NCBI RefSeq assembly: GCF_028714215.1 | Contig: NZ_JAQTMS010000021.1 | Location: 1 to 64,000, forward strand | DNA from: Rhodoferax sp. | GTDB lineage: Bacteria > Pseudomonadota > Gammaproteobacteria > Burkholderiales > Burkholderiaceae_C | Length of the DNA: 64,000 bases | Direction of reading: 5' to 3' | Shown: positions 54,248-62,619 of the stretch, in pieces | Numbering within the stretch: the stretch's first letter is position 1 | Layout: the number at the start of each line of letters is the position of its first letter | Notes under the pieces: model-generated | Seen by the model: only the letters and a program-made list of their open reading frames with translations | Database searches by the model: none | Told to the model about the DNA's origin: nothing | Program-made: the position numbers and the translations under genes

Positions 54248-54267
54248 ATTGCATGTAATGTGCCAAA
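54248..54267 (-). promoter_or_regulatory. Sigma-54-type promoter of peptide ABC operon 2
   Basis: The minus strand reads TTTGGCACATTACATGCAAT. GG (54264-54263) and GC (54252-54251) are 10 nt apart; nine of the ten core bases match TGGCAC...TTGC. The predicted start near 54239 leaves about 28 nt before the ATG at 54211, with the GGAGA site in between. Confidence 0.6.
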
Positions 54268-54374
54268 CGGTCAGGCCGCAGGAAATGTATTTCGCAAGTG
54301 ACTGTCAATGCTGGACAAAACCCTGCAATGTTTATCCGGAGGCGTGCTCCCCCCTGTTCGGGGCGCCCGGAAAT

Positions 54375-54386
54375 CTTGCATGCAAG
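54375..54386. promoter_or_regulatory. 12-bp palindrome upstream of ABC operon 2
   Basis: CTTGCATGCAAG is fully self-complementary and lies 164 bp upstream of the binding protein start. It may be an operator, for example for the GntR regulator of the operon, but it is not close to a known consensus. Confidence 0.35.
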
Positions 54387-54403
54387 TGCACCGAGATGGT
54401 CAT
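54387..54403. promoter_or_regulatory. NtrC-like enhancer site
   Basis: TGCACC-GAGAT-GGTCAT resembles the NtrC site TGCACC-N5-GGTGCA: the left half is exact and the right half keeps GGT. It lies about 125-140 bp upstream of the -24 element at 54264, a normal distance for an NtrC enhancer. Confidence 0.4.
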
Positions 54404-54940
54404 TCAAGCACCAACTTTGTATCCAAATCAGCGCATCGCAAATCGACTCAATGCAGCGGCTGCTTTGTTGCCTGAGAGTGATGCTTGCCCTTGGTGCTGA
54501 GCGAGCGGTACTGGGCCGTCACTTTGACTTTCTGTGAGACTACCGCTTGACACCAAAGCCGCATCAAAGCACCCTACCGCGCGAGCAATTTAGTCCACCG
54601 ACCCAAAGCGGGCTTAGGCCACCGTGAATTCAACTGCTTATAGCAGTCATTCAGGAAGTTCGGCATTCTTGCAGGCTGAATGTCCCGAGTGCAGTAAAAA
54701 CAACCATAAGATCACATCTTTGGCTTTGTAATTTGGTACCGTCAAATGAATCTAACGGTGGCTTTAAACGGGAAGTCGTATATAAGCTGGACAACACTTC
54801 GCAAGCACTGCCATTCGCCCCTCTTTGTGAGTGGTTTCGGTCCCGGGCAGCGCCGTTCCAGCGGTGCGGGGCTTTGGAACCGAAGAGGAACTAACGACGA
54901 GAGCGCCAGCTAAGACTGATTGACGAAGGAATCAGAGAAT

Positions 54941-56275
54941 GTGTCGATTGTGGCAAAAGTAGGATCAATACAACACGGCCTTGAATTGGCAATTCAGACC
55001 GCGACGGCAAAGGAGCAGCTATTGCCCGGAATGGTGAATCGATCCGCTGAAAGACAAAGGTTGGAACTTTCACCGGATGAGGTCGACAGACTCTCAGCAG
55101 CCATTCTGAGTTCAGCAGGCGAGGTACTCAATCTTGATCTTGACTTGCCCTGCGGCCTCGGGGCTTCAGAAGCTGAGGTGCAAGTGAATGTCCAGGCGAT
55201 TCTTGACGACATTTCCTTGTCAATGGAGCAGACCACGGAGTCGATAAGTCTAGCAATCTCCGAAGTCGTCCCTTCGGTGCTAAAAGAAGTCGCCAAGGGA
55301 ATAAGCAACAAGCTTTCCGAATGTTCCGTTCAGCACGCCGACGAACTGTCTCGATTGCACGCGAACAGAGTCAAATCTGTTGAACGTTTGTGGGGGCCCG
55401 CATTGCAGCGCTTGGAATTCCTTCGACACATTGTCTGTGAGTGGGGCGTTAATGCTCAGGAAACGCGCAAGGGTTGTTTTTCACAGCCAAGCACAGCCGT
55501 GGCTCTTGAAAGACTCGTTGCACGTGTTTACGAGGTCTCTGGGGAAATCGTAGTGCTTGCCACCCAGGGCTACGCCGACGGTGCACTGGCGCGATGGAGG
55601 ACTTTGCACGAGATCTGTGTCGTCGCAATGTTCTTGGCCTTGCGGACTGATCGATGCGCGGCGATGTACCTCTTGCACCACAAGGTTGAGGAGCTTCGAC
55701 TTCTGCTAGCTGACCGTGCAAGTGGTACGTCGAGCGTTCTGGCCATCCATCGAGACCGGTACGCGCGCGAGCTCCGCAGGCAATGCGCGTCTCTGGTTGC
55801 GAAATTCGGGGCAGCTTACGGCGGGGACTACGGCTGGGCCGCCATAGAGCTGGGTCGCGCACGGGTGACTTTCCGCGACCTCGAGGAGCACGTTGGACTT
55901 GAGACATTGCGGCGAGGCTACCAACAGGCAAATGGCGCGGTACACGGGGGCGCCCTTGCCACGCTCACTCGAATTAGCCTAGGGCCACTTGCAGATCATC
56001 GTCCCGATATGCCTCCTGCCTATGGGTGCGAAGTGGCAGCTAGCTACACGCTAGCTTCACTGACGATGTTGATTGCCGAGTTGTGTATCGGCACAGAGAG
56101 TGCCGACTTGCTCGCCATGAACCTGGTGGTGCAGAACTGCGCGACCGAAGTTAGAGCAATAATTGACCGCTCATTGGAGCGCATCTCCAAATCCTCGCCA
56201 CGAGCTCGCATGCTGATGCGCAAGGAGCTTCTTATGGCTCAAAAGAGAAAACTTCACCCAAAGTTTCGGCGCTAA
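54941..56275 (+). CDS. DUF5677-like protein of unknown function
   Basis: A 444-residue protein, mostly helical and without signal peptide or clear membrane segments. The stretch ATQGYADGALARWRTLHEI (about residues 208-226) is the hallmark of DUF5677; the N-terminal 140 residues are rich in Ser and Glu and may form coiled coils, and the C-terminus is basic (MLMRKELLMAQKRKLHPKF). The GTG at 54941 is the preferred start, with GAAGGA 10 nt upstream; a TTG seven codons earlier lacks a site. Its codon use is clearly less GC-rich than that of its neighbours, which suggests horizontal transfer. It stands alone. Confidence 0.65.
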   Translation: MSIVAKVGSIQHGLELAIQTATAKEQLLPGMVNRSAERQRLELSPDEVDRLSAAILSSAGEVLNLDLDLPCGLGASEAEVQVNVQAILDDISLSMEQTTESISLAISEVVPSVLKEVAKGISNKLSECSVQHADELSRLHANRVKSVERLWGPALQRLEFLRHIVCEWGVNAQETRKGCFSQPSTAVALERLVARVYEVSGEIVVLATQGYADGALARWRTLHEICVVAMFLALRTDRCAAMYLLHHKVEELRLLLADRASGTSSVLAIHRDRYARELRRQCASLVAKFGAAYGGDYGWAAIELGRARVTFRDLEEHVGLETLRRGYQQANGAVHGGALATLTRISLGPLADHRPDMPPAYGCEVAASYTLASLTMLIAELCIGTESADLLAMNLVVQNCATEVRAIIDRSLERISKSSPRARMLMRKELLMAQKRKLHPKFRR

Positions 56276-56304
56276 CTTTGCTGGAGCGCCTCACCGTCAC
56301 TCAT

Positions 56305-56706
56305 TCACGACTCCTTGCAGGACCCCGAAGTCAGCAGACCCAGCCAGCTGCTGTAGTGCTTGAACGACCACTGGCCCTCGAAGCGGTCCAGCGTGATGAC
56401 GCTGATGTCGTCATCCTGGGCCACACCTGCATCCCGAATCAGCACCGAAAACTCATGGTCGCTGGAGCGCAATACCTCGACCTTGTGTCCCTCGGTCTGG
56501 TAGATCAGGCTGCCCTTGATTTGGGCCGTTCGGGTCAGCACGGAAAACACTTCATCCAGAATCTTGGCGTCGCGATTGGTCACCGCTTGGACCTTGACCT
56601 TGCCCGGCGTCTTCTGGGCGCCGTCCAGCACCTTGCATTCGAACACGCCGGCGCCATGCGCGCTGCCGGCCAGTATCAACGCCATCATCAGTATCAGTTT
56701 TCTCAT
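56305..56706 (-). CDS. Small secreted protein of unknown function
   Basis: A 133-residue protein with a clear signal peptide (MRKLILMMALILAGSAHGAG, about 1-19). The mature part has two Cys, one in FECKVLDG near its start and one in TSGSCKES at its end, which could form a disulfide. No family is recognised. It converges with the DUF5677-like gene and is divergent from the tyrosine phosphatase gene (110-bp gap). Confidence 0.7.
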   Translation of the reverse strand: MRKLILMMALILAGSAHGAGVFECKVLDGAQKTPGKVKVQAVTNRDAKILDEVFSVLTRTAQIKGSLIYQTEGHKVEVLRSSDHEFSVLIRDAGVAQDDDISVITLDRFEGQWSFKHYSSWLGLLTSGSCKES

Positions 56707-56816
56707 GCACTACCCGTTGTTTTGATTTCAGACCCGACTCAATGTACAGGATCGGGCAACCCTGTCTATGATGGCGCAATGTGCAGCCACTATCAAGCCC
56801 CCTCGGTTTCTCTCGC

Positions 56817-57302
56817 ATGAACACGGTTTCTGTTTTGTTTGTCTGCATGGGCAATATCTGCCGCAGTCCGACCGCCCACGGGGTGTTTCGGCACAAGGTG
56901 GGGCTGCGCGGCTGGTCTGACGCGGTCGCGGTGGATTCCGCCGGCACCCACAACTACCATCCCGACAGCCCGCCGGATGAGCGCTCGCAAGCCCATGCGG
57001 CCAAGCGCGGCTACGACCTGTCGGACCTGCGGGCGCGGCAAATCCAGGCGGCGGATTTCGAAGCGTTCGACCTGATTCTGGTGATGGACCAGGACAACCT
57101 GGCGCTGGTGCGGGAGCAGTGCCCGGAGCCCCATCTGCACAAGGTCCGGCGCCTGACCGAGTTCTGTCTTCAGTTCGACAGCCCGGTGGTGCCAGACCCG
57201 TATTACGGCGGCGCCAAGGACTTCGAGCAGGTGTTGGACCTGGTGGAGGATGCCTGCGATGGCTTGCTTCAGCAGTTGTCACGGCAAGAGCAACTTCAGT
57301 GA
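56817..57302 (+). CDS. Low-molecular-weight protein-tyrosine phosphatase
   Basis: A 161-residue cytosolic phosphatase with the P-loop CMGNICRS (nucleophile Cys10, Arg16) and the general-acid Asp in VVPDPYYGG. Length and sequence match the LMW-PTP family. Bacterial members often regulate exopolysaccharide export, but no such cluster lies nearby, so a housekeeping role is also possible. The ATG at 56817 gives the family N-terminus. The nitroreductase gene follows after 10 bp. Confidence 0.93.
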   Translation: MNTVSVLFVCMGNICRSPTAHGVFRHKVGLRGWSDAVAVDSAGTHNYHPDSPPDERSQAHAAKRGYDLSDLRARQIQAADFEAFDLILVMDQDNLALVREQCPEPHLHKVRRLTEFCLQFDSPVVPDPYYGGAKDFEQVLDLVEDACDGLLQQLSRQEQLQ

Positions 57303-57312
57303 AGGATCGGCA

Positions 57313-57975
57313 ATGGAATTGTTACAGGGCTTAAGCAGCCGGCGCAGCGTCCGCGGCTTCAAGTCGACCCCGGTGCCCGAGGAGGCGCTGCGGGCGATTC
57401 TGCAAGCGGCCATTCGCAGCCCCTCTTACACCAACACGCAACCCTGGGAGGTGGCGGTGGTCAGCGGCCGCAAGCGCGATGCGCTGAGCCAAATCCTCTA
57501 CGACCTGGCCAGTGCCGGCACGCCCAGCAGCGCCGATGTACCGGCGCCCACCCAATGGCCGCCGGCCTTGGCCGGCAGGGCCGCCGAGCACAGCGCGCGC
57601 CGGTTTCGGGTGCTTGGAATCGAGCGCGACGATGCCGACGGCAGGAACCAATTGCGGCTGCAGAACTACCGCTTCTTCGGTGCGCCGTGCATTATTTTTC
57701 TCTTCCTGGACAGCACGCTGGGCGACTGGTCGACGTTCGATCTGGGCTTGTTCGCGCAAACCCTGGCGCTGGCGGCGCACGGCCTGGGTTTGGGCACCTG
57801 CCTGCAGGCGTCCGTGACGCACTACCCGGTTGCCGTTCGCAGCTTTCTGGACCTGCCCCCGAGCAAGAAACTGGTGCTGGGCATTTCACTGGGCTATCCC
57901 GACCCCGCCGCCCCGATCAACCGCTACGAGAGTGCAAGAGCGGGCCTGGATGAGATCGTGAAGTGGTACCGCTAG
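57313..57975 (+). CDS. Nitroreductase-family flavoprotein
   Basis: A 220-residue FMN-dependent oxidoreductase. The FMN-binding start SSRRSVRGFKSTPVP, the SPSYTNTQPWEVAVV segment and the C-terminal GISLGYPDP loop are typical. The substrate (nitroaromatics, quinones or flavins) cannot be told. GAAGGA lies 6 nt before the ATG. It is probably cotranscribed with the phosphatase gene. Confidence 0.9.
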   Translation: MELLQGLSSRRSVRGFKSTPVPEEALRAILQAAIRSPSYTNTQPWEVAVVSGRKRDALSQILYDLASAGTPSSADVPAPTQWPPALAGRAAEHSARRFRVLGIERDDADGRNQLRLQNYRFFGAPCIIFLFLDSTLGDWSTFDLGLFAQTLALAAHGLGLGTCLQASVTHYPVAVRSFLDLPPSKKLVLGISLGYPDPAAPINRYESARAGLDEIVKWYR

Positions 57976-58015
57976 GCAGCCCGGCGCGCCGGGATCGCGC
58001 CCTCTTGCCGGAGTT

Positions 58016-58036
58016 GACAACACGCAGCTTGTTGTC
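58016..58036. promoter_or_regulatory. Inverted repeat overlapping a TTGACA sequence
   Basis: GACAACA and TGTTGTC form a perfect 7-bp inverted repeat with a 7-nt spacer. TTGACA at 58014-58019 would be a good -35 element, but no clear -10 follows at the expected distance. It lies between the nitroreductase gene and the microprotein gene and could be an operator or a terminator-like stem. Confidence 0.35.
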
Positions 58037-58149
58037 GAAAGCGGCTTGCACGCGCGTTTGAAAAGGAGTAGCGTGCGCGTTGGGATGTGCCGAGCTGGAG
58101 GTAAAACCTGAACCGGCCGGCCTACCCGCTCTAAAGTAGGAGACTCGCT

Positions 58150-58287
58150 ATGTTGACCCTGCATTTACCGAGAAAATTTGAGCAAATCAGCCAAACCCTG
58201 AAGAGCACCGATCCCACCGCCTGGATCGTTTTGGGCATCGCCGGCGGCTTGTTGATCACGATTGTTGCGGCATCCTTTTTTCGTTGA
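58150..58287 (+). CDS. 45-residue single-pass membrane microprotein
   Basis: A short gene with AGGAG 8 nt before its ATG and a TGA at 58285. The product has a basic/polar N-terminal half (MLTLHLPRKFEQISQTLKS, 1-19) and one hydrophobic helix (about 24-44, AWIVLGIAGGLLITIVAASF) with a terminal Arg. The strong ribosome binding site, the well-formed helix and the isolated location argue for a real gene. No family is recognised. Expected topology is N-in with the tail in the membrane. Confidence 0.6.
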   Translation: MLTLHLPRKFEQISQTLKSTDPTAWIVLGIAGGLLITIVAASFFR

Positions 58288-58417
58288 TTCGCTTTGACGC
58301 AAGCAGGCGAAAGTCTCTCTTGCCGGCTCCCGGAAGCGACCCCTTCGGGAAGCCAGTTGAGACTTGAATCTGCGTCAGGCTGGGGGCAGCAGCCGACCCT
58401 TCACCGGAACGGTAATC

Positions 58418-58954
58418 ATGGCCAAACGCGCTTATCCCCTGCCCAAGGTTTACGGCCTGCTTGAGCCGGGGCCGGTGTTGTTGCTGACCACCTCGCACGA
58501 CGGTCATGCCAACGTGATGACGCTGTCGTGGCACACCATGATGGAGTTCGAACCGCCGCTGGTGGGCTGCGTCGTCAGCGGCCGCAGCTTCAGCTTCGAA
58601 GCCTTGCAGGCGACGCGGCAGTGCGTGCTCAACATTCCCGGCGTGGAACTGAAGGCGGCGGTGGTGGGCTGCGGCAACAGCTCCGGCCGACGGGTGGACA
58701 AATTCAAAACCTTCGGCCTGACGACGATGCCGGCGGAGTTGGTCGAGGCGCCGTTGATCGCCGACTGCTACGCCAACCTGGAATGCCGTGTCATCGATGC
58801 GCGGCTGGTGAACCGTTACAACTTCTTCGTGCTTGAAGTGATCAAGGCCTGGATAGACCCGACCTGCAAGGACCCGCGCACACTCCATCACCGGGGACGC
58901 GGCGTCTTCATGGTGGCCGGCGACAGCATCAAGCTGCCATCGAAGATGAGGTAG
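58418..58954 (+). CDS. Flavin reductase-like FMN-binding protein
   Basis: A 178-residue flavoprotein of the flavin reductase-like (split-barrel) family. The N-terminal LEPGPVLLLTTSHDGHANVMTL read in part and the FEPPLVGCVVSG segment form the FMN-binding site. Such proteins supply reduced flavin to monooxygenases or act as oxidoreductases on their own; no monooxygenase gene is nearby. The ATG at 58418 starts the conserved part. The 256 bp downstream, up to the DUF4382 gene, show no gene. Confidence 0.85.
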   Translation: MAKRAYPLPKVYGLLEPGPVLLLTTSHDGHANVMTLSWHTMMEFEPPLVGCVVSGRSFSFEALQATRQCVLNIPGVELKAAVVGCGNSSGRRVDKFKTFGLTTMPAELVEAPLIADCYANLECRVIDARLVNRYNFFVLEVIKAWIDPTCKDPRTLHHRGRGVFMVAGDSIKLPSKMR

Positions 58955-59210
58955 CCGCCGGGGGTGGCCAGCCGCTGCAACACCGGGTCCTTGAAGGCCC
59001 GGAAAGGGGCTTGCGCAAGGGCCGCGACGGCAAACCTTTGGTTACCCTTTTCTTCATGTCCGCCGGGGGGCGGGCTCTATATTCCGACAAGCAAATACGG
59101 CGCCGTCTTACATCGGACGAAGCGGGTCGTCGGTATGCTGTTCAAACGGGACGAGTGCGCGCCCAGTGCGTCGTCCGCAGCGATAACTATTTTCACGAAA
59201 GAGGTGTTCC

Positions 59211-60383
59211 ATGAAGTTTCTCAAGCATTTGCATCTGGCTCTGGGAGGTCTTCTGGTGGCAGGTCTGGCAGCCTGCGGTGGCGGTGGCGGCTCCGCCGAC
59301 AGCGGCACCTTGCGTCTGGCGCTGACCGATGCCCCGGCCTGTGGTTATGACGCCGTCAAGGTCACGGTCCAGAAAGTCCGCGTGCACCAGAGCGCCAGCG
59401 CCGGCGACGCGGACGCCGGCTGGTCCGAGGTGGTGCTGAACCCGGCCCGGCGCGTGGATCTGCTGACGCTCACCAACGGCGTGCTGGAGGAACTCGGCCA
59501 GACCCCGCTGCCGACCGGCAAATACACCCAGCTCAGGCTGGTTCTGGCCGATAACAGTGCCGCCAATCCGTTGGCCAACTCGGTCACGCCCAGTGGCGGC
59601 AGCGAGGTTGAACTGAAGACGCCCAGCGGCCAGCAATCGGGCGTCAAGGCCAATATCGATATCGACATCGCTGCCAACAAGATGGCCGATTTCGTGCTCG
59701 ACTTCGACGCCTGCAAATCGGTTGTCACGGCGGGCAACTCGGGCCAGTACCTGCTCAAACCGGTGGTCAGCGTGATTCCGCGCTACATCTCCGGCGTTGT
59801 CGGCTTCGTCGCCACTGCCCTGGCCAACGGCAACACCAGTGTGTCATTGCAGCAAAACGGAGTGGTTGTCAAAGCCACCACGCCCTACAGTAGCGGCGTC
59901 GACATTGGTAAGTTTTTGTTGCAGCCGGTGGCTCCCGGCAGCTACACCCTGGTGCTGACGGCACCCGGGCGCAGCACGGCCGTCGTCACCGGCGTCACGG
60001 TGGTCGCGGAAAGCGTGACCCCTGTCAACGCCATCGGCACGCCGCTCAACCCGGCGGCTTCCGCCAGCGGGACCGTAACCGGCACTGCGCCGGCGGACAC
60101 TCTGGTGCGCGCCCTGCAGCCCCTGACAGGCGGCCCCACGGTTGAAGTCGCGGGTCGCCTGGTCGACGCCAGCACGGGCGTTTACACCTATCCATTGGCT
60201 GTCGGCGCCCCCCTGGTGGCACCCTATGTTGCGCTACCGGGTGTGCTGCTGTTTGCTGCCGATACAGCGGTGGCCGGCAAGTACACACTCAACGCCAGCC
60301 TGACCGGATTCGCAGCCAAGACAGCCGTGCTGGGGACCTTGAGTTCCGGGGCCACGATCACCAGCAATTTCACTTTCCCTTGA
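59211..60383 (+). CDS. DUF4382 lipoprotein
   Basis: A 390-residue lipoprotein with a type II signal peptide and lipobox LAAC (Cys22) followed by a Gly run. Residues about 33-190 match DUF4382 (LRLALTDAPACGYDAVKVTV ... TQLRLVLADN). The C-terminal part (about 195-390) is Thr/Ala/Val rich with PGSYTLVLTAPG and AGKYTLNASLTG, which look like carboxypeptidase-regulatory or Ig-like beta domains. It would sit in the outer membrane or periplasm; its function is unknown. An RcnB-like gene follows after 19 bp. Confidence 0.82.
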   Translation: MKFLKHLHLALGGLLVAGLAACGGGGGSADSGTLRLALTDAPACGYDAVKVTVQKVRVHQSASAGDADAGWSEVVLNPARRVDLLTLTNGVLEELGQTPLPTGKYTQLRLVLADNSAANPLANSVTPSGGSEVELKTPSGQQSGVKANIDIDIAANKMADFVLDFDACKSVVTAGNSGQYLLKPVVSVIPRYISGVVGFVATALANGNTSVSLQQNGVVVKATTPYSSGVDIGKFLLQPVAPGSYTLVLTAPGRSTAVVTGVTVVAESVTPVNAIGTPLNPAASASGTVTGTAPADTLVRALQPLTGGPTVEVAGRLVDASTGVYTYPLAVGAPLVAPYVALPGVLLFAADTAVAGKYTLNASLTGFAAKTAVLGTLSSGATITSNFTFP

Positions 60384-60402
60384 ACCATCAGGAGGCCGAA
60401 CA

Positions 60403-60894
60403 ATGAGGATCACGGGATTTAAATCCGCTGGCGCGCTGCTGCTTCTGATCGCCGGTCTGTTTGCCACCTGGTCCAGCGCCGAAAAGCCGGAGTGGGCCGG
60501 CGCTGGCAAGCACGGCAAGGCAAAGCAGCTGGAAAAACAGGACCCGGCCGGAAGCCCGCAGGGCAAGCCGGAGCGGGCTGGCGGGCACTTCGGCGATGCG
60601 CAGCGCGCCGTGGTGCGGGACTACTACAACCAGCAGTACCGCGCCGGCCGCTGCCCGCCGGGGCTAGCCAAGAAAAACAATGGCTGCATGCCGCCGGGGC
60701 AAGCCCGCAAGTGGGTTGTGGGCCAGCCATTGCCGCGTGAAGTCGTGTACTACAGCTTGCCGCCGGCCATCGTCGTGCAACTGGGCGTGCCGCCGGCCGG
60801 ACACCGCTATGTGCGGGTGGCCTCCGACATCTTGCTGATCGCCATCGGCACCGGCCTGGTGATCGACGCGATCCAGGACCTGGGCCGCCAGTAG
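60403..60894 (+). CDS. RcnB/CigR-like periplasmic protein
   Basis: A 163-residue protein with a signal peptide (about 1-26) and the conserved pattern RCPPGLAKKNNGCMPPGQARKW, here split at the Asn pair, followed by VGQPLPREVVYYSLPP and YVRVASDILLIAIGTGLV. This is the RcnB/CigR-like layout; RcnB takes part in nickel and cobalt homeostasis, and CigR is an anti-virulence factor in Salmonella. A metal role here is only inferred. The middle section (30-60) is rich in Lys/Gly/Gln. It lies 19 bp after the DUF4382 lipoprotein gene. Confidence 0.75.
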   Translation: MRITGFKSAGALLLLIAGLFATWSSAEKPEWAGAGKHGKAKQLEKQDPAGSPQGKPERAGGHFGDAQRAVVRDYYNQQYRAGRCPPGLAKKNNGCMPPGQARKWVVGQPLPREVVYYSLPPAIVVQLGVPPAGHRYVRVASDILLIAIGTGLVIDAIQDLGRQ

Positions 60895-60910
60895 CCAAGC
60901 CCGCGTTCGC

Positions 60911-61579
60911 TCAGGCGTGGGTGATCCAGCTCGCGTGGTCCGCATGCTCCAGATGCGGCAGCGTGTTGAAGGTCACCAGGGTGTGGCGCTTGGGACTGAA
61001 GGCGAACTCGGTGATGGCGCTGTTGCGGATACGCATATTGAGCTCGATGGTGGTCTCGGGCGTGGTGCCCAGCACGTGGCCGATGGCGGTGGCAATCGGC
61101 CCGCCGCTGGAGACCAGCAGCACGTTGCCCTCGCAGTTCTTGCGGATGTGGTCCAGCGCGCTGATGACACCCAACTGGAATTCAAGATAACTGGGCATGC
61201 CCTTGGGGCTGACGACGCCGTTCATCCACTGCGTCAAGCCGTCGCGCAGCAGGCGAAAGTGATGGCGGTAGAGCTCCGGCGTGTCGGGTTTTTCCAGCTT
61301 GTAGGGATGCACCGTGGCGATCACCGCTGCGCTGTCGAATTCGTTCAGGCCCGGCCACTGCAAGGCTTCCAGATCGAAGGCGCCGCCCTCCCGGATGGCG
61401 GCGTAAGTTTGCAGGTGGCGGCGCAGGGTGCCAGTCAGCACGGCATCGAATTGCAGGCCTTTCTGGCGGAAATATTCGCCCAGCCGCAGGCTTTGCCGCT
61501 GACCCAGCGCGCTCAGTTGGTCGTAGTCGGCGGCGCCAAACGAAGCCTGGCCATGGCGTACGAGGTAAAGGGTTCCCAT
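60911..61579 (-). CDS. Histidine phosphatase family protein
   Basis: A 222-residue phosphatase of the phosphoglycerate mutase-like superfamily. The catalytic RHG motif is in YLVRHGQASFG (His9), and LTGTLRRHLQT supplies the second Arg. The usual second catalytic His motif GH appears in ATAIGHVLG. The substrate is unknown. It converges with the RcnB-like gene and lies 57 bp downstream of the threonine dehydratase-like gene. Confidence 0.88.
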   Translation of the reverse strand: MGTLYLVRHGQASFGAADYDQLSALGQRQSLRLGEYFRQKGLQFDAVLTGTLRRHLQTYAAIREGGAFDLEALQWPGLNEFDSAAVIATVHPYKLEKPDTPELYRHHFRLLRDGLTQWMNGVVSPKGMPSYLEFQLGVISALDHIRKNCEGNVLLVSSGGPIATAIGHVLGTTPETTIELNMRIRNSAITEFAFSPKRHTLVTFNTLPHLEHADHASWITHA

Positions 61580-61636
61580 GCCGCGAATCTAAACCAGCAA
61601 GCAGCTTGCCTCTTGTCGCGCGAGCGACGCTGGCAA

Positions 61637-62608
61637 TCAAGCTTGCAGCACTTTGGCCAGTACCGCCGCGTCCACATTGGCGCCGCTGATGACGGTGCCC
61701 ACGCAGCGGCCCTTGAGCTGGCCGCGCTCCTGCAGGGCGGCAGCGAAGCTGGCGGCACCGGCGCCCTCGGCCGCGTTGTGGGTATCGGTGTAAATGCTGC
61801 GCATGGCTTGCGCCACCTCGGCATCGCTCACCTTGACGATGTGGTCCAGCTGCGGCGCCAGGATGCTCAGCGCCGCCTGGTCGGCCACGCGGCAGGCCAT
61901 GCCGTCGGCCAGTTCGGTGCTGACCGGGGCCTCCACGATGCGACCGGCCGCCAGCGAATCGGCATAGGTGGTGGCATGGGCGCTGACGACGCCGACGATT
62001 TTGGCCTGGTGCCCCAGCGCCAGTTTGGCGGCGATGGCGGAACACGCGCCGGAGCCCTGGCCGATCGGCACATACACCACGTCGAGCTGCGGCACGGCTT
62101 TGAAAAACTCCCACCAGTAGGTGCTGACGCCTTTCAGCAAATCCGGGTGAAAACTGGGCACCATGTGGGCGCCGCTCTGCGCCGCCAGGCCGATCGCGTG
62201 CTCGCGGCTTTCCTGGAAATCGCTGCCATGCTCGATCAAGATCACCCCCAGGGCGCGCATGGCGGCGTTCTTTTCCGGCGAGTTGCCCAGCGGCACCACG
62301 ATGCTGCACTGGACCCCATAAGCACGCGCTGCCCAACCGATGCTCTGGCCATGGTTGCCACGGGTAGCGCTGATGACTCTTTGGGGCAAGGCGCCGTGCT
62401 GACTGAGCTGGTGGAAATAGGTCAGGCCGCCGCGGATTTTGAAGGCGCCGACCGGTGTGTGGTTCTCGTGCTTGACCCAGCAGTCGGTGCCCAGGCGCTG
62501 GCTCAAAAGCGCCCAGCGGTATTGCGGCGTAGCCTGGAATTCGCGGTACACCACCTGGGCGGCGGCCTCGATTTCTGACAGAGCGGGGAGCAGTGGGTTT
62601 GCGGACAT
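61637..62608 (-). CDS. Threonine dehydratase-like PLP enzyme
   Basis: A 323-residue fold-type II PLP enzyme. The Schiff-base Lys is in TPVGAFKIRGG, the phosphate-binding loop in GQGSGACSA and the substrate loop in SATRGNHGQS. It lacks the C-terminal ACT domains of IlvA, so it is a catabolic-type or promiscuous threonine/serine dehydratase. The ATG at 62608 gives the usual start. It follows the LysE-type exporter gene by 11 bp. Confidence 0.88.
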   Translation of the reverse strand: MSANPLLPALSEIEAAAQVVYREFQATPQYRWALLSQRLGTDCWVKHENHTPVGAFKIRGGLTYFHQLSQHGALPQRVISATRGNHGQSIGWAARAYGVQCSIVVPLGNSPEKNAAMRALGVILIEHGSDFQESREHAIGLAAQSGAHMVPSFHPDLLKGVSTYWWEFFKAVPQLDVVYVPIGQGSGACSAIAAKLALGHQAKIVGVVSAHATTYADSLAAGRIVEAPVSTELADGMACRVADQAALSILAPQLDHIVKVSDAEVAQAMRSIYTDTHNAAEGAGAASFAAALQERGQLKGRCVGTVISGANVDAAVLAKVLQA

Positions 62609-62619
62609 CGAGGTTCCAG

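Larger units (their letters stand above)
54268..54940. other. Long intergenic region with lower GC
   Basis: About 670 bp between peptide operon 2 and the DUF5677-like gene. It contains the palindrome and NtrC-like site near its left end. No reading frame with gene-like features was found, and base composition is less GC-rich than the surroundings, especially 54540-54800. It may mark the edge of an acquired segment. Confidence 0.5.

Noticed and set aside
54210..54537. Short plus-strand frames in the gap upstream of the DUF5677-like gene
   Set aside because: They overlap the promoter of operon 2 on the other strand and show no signal peptide, membrane or domain feature.
59011..59214. 67-codon frame upstream of the DUF4382 gene
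   Set aside because: No ribosome binding site, no family and atypical composition; it runs into the next gene's start.
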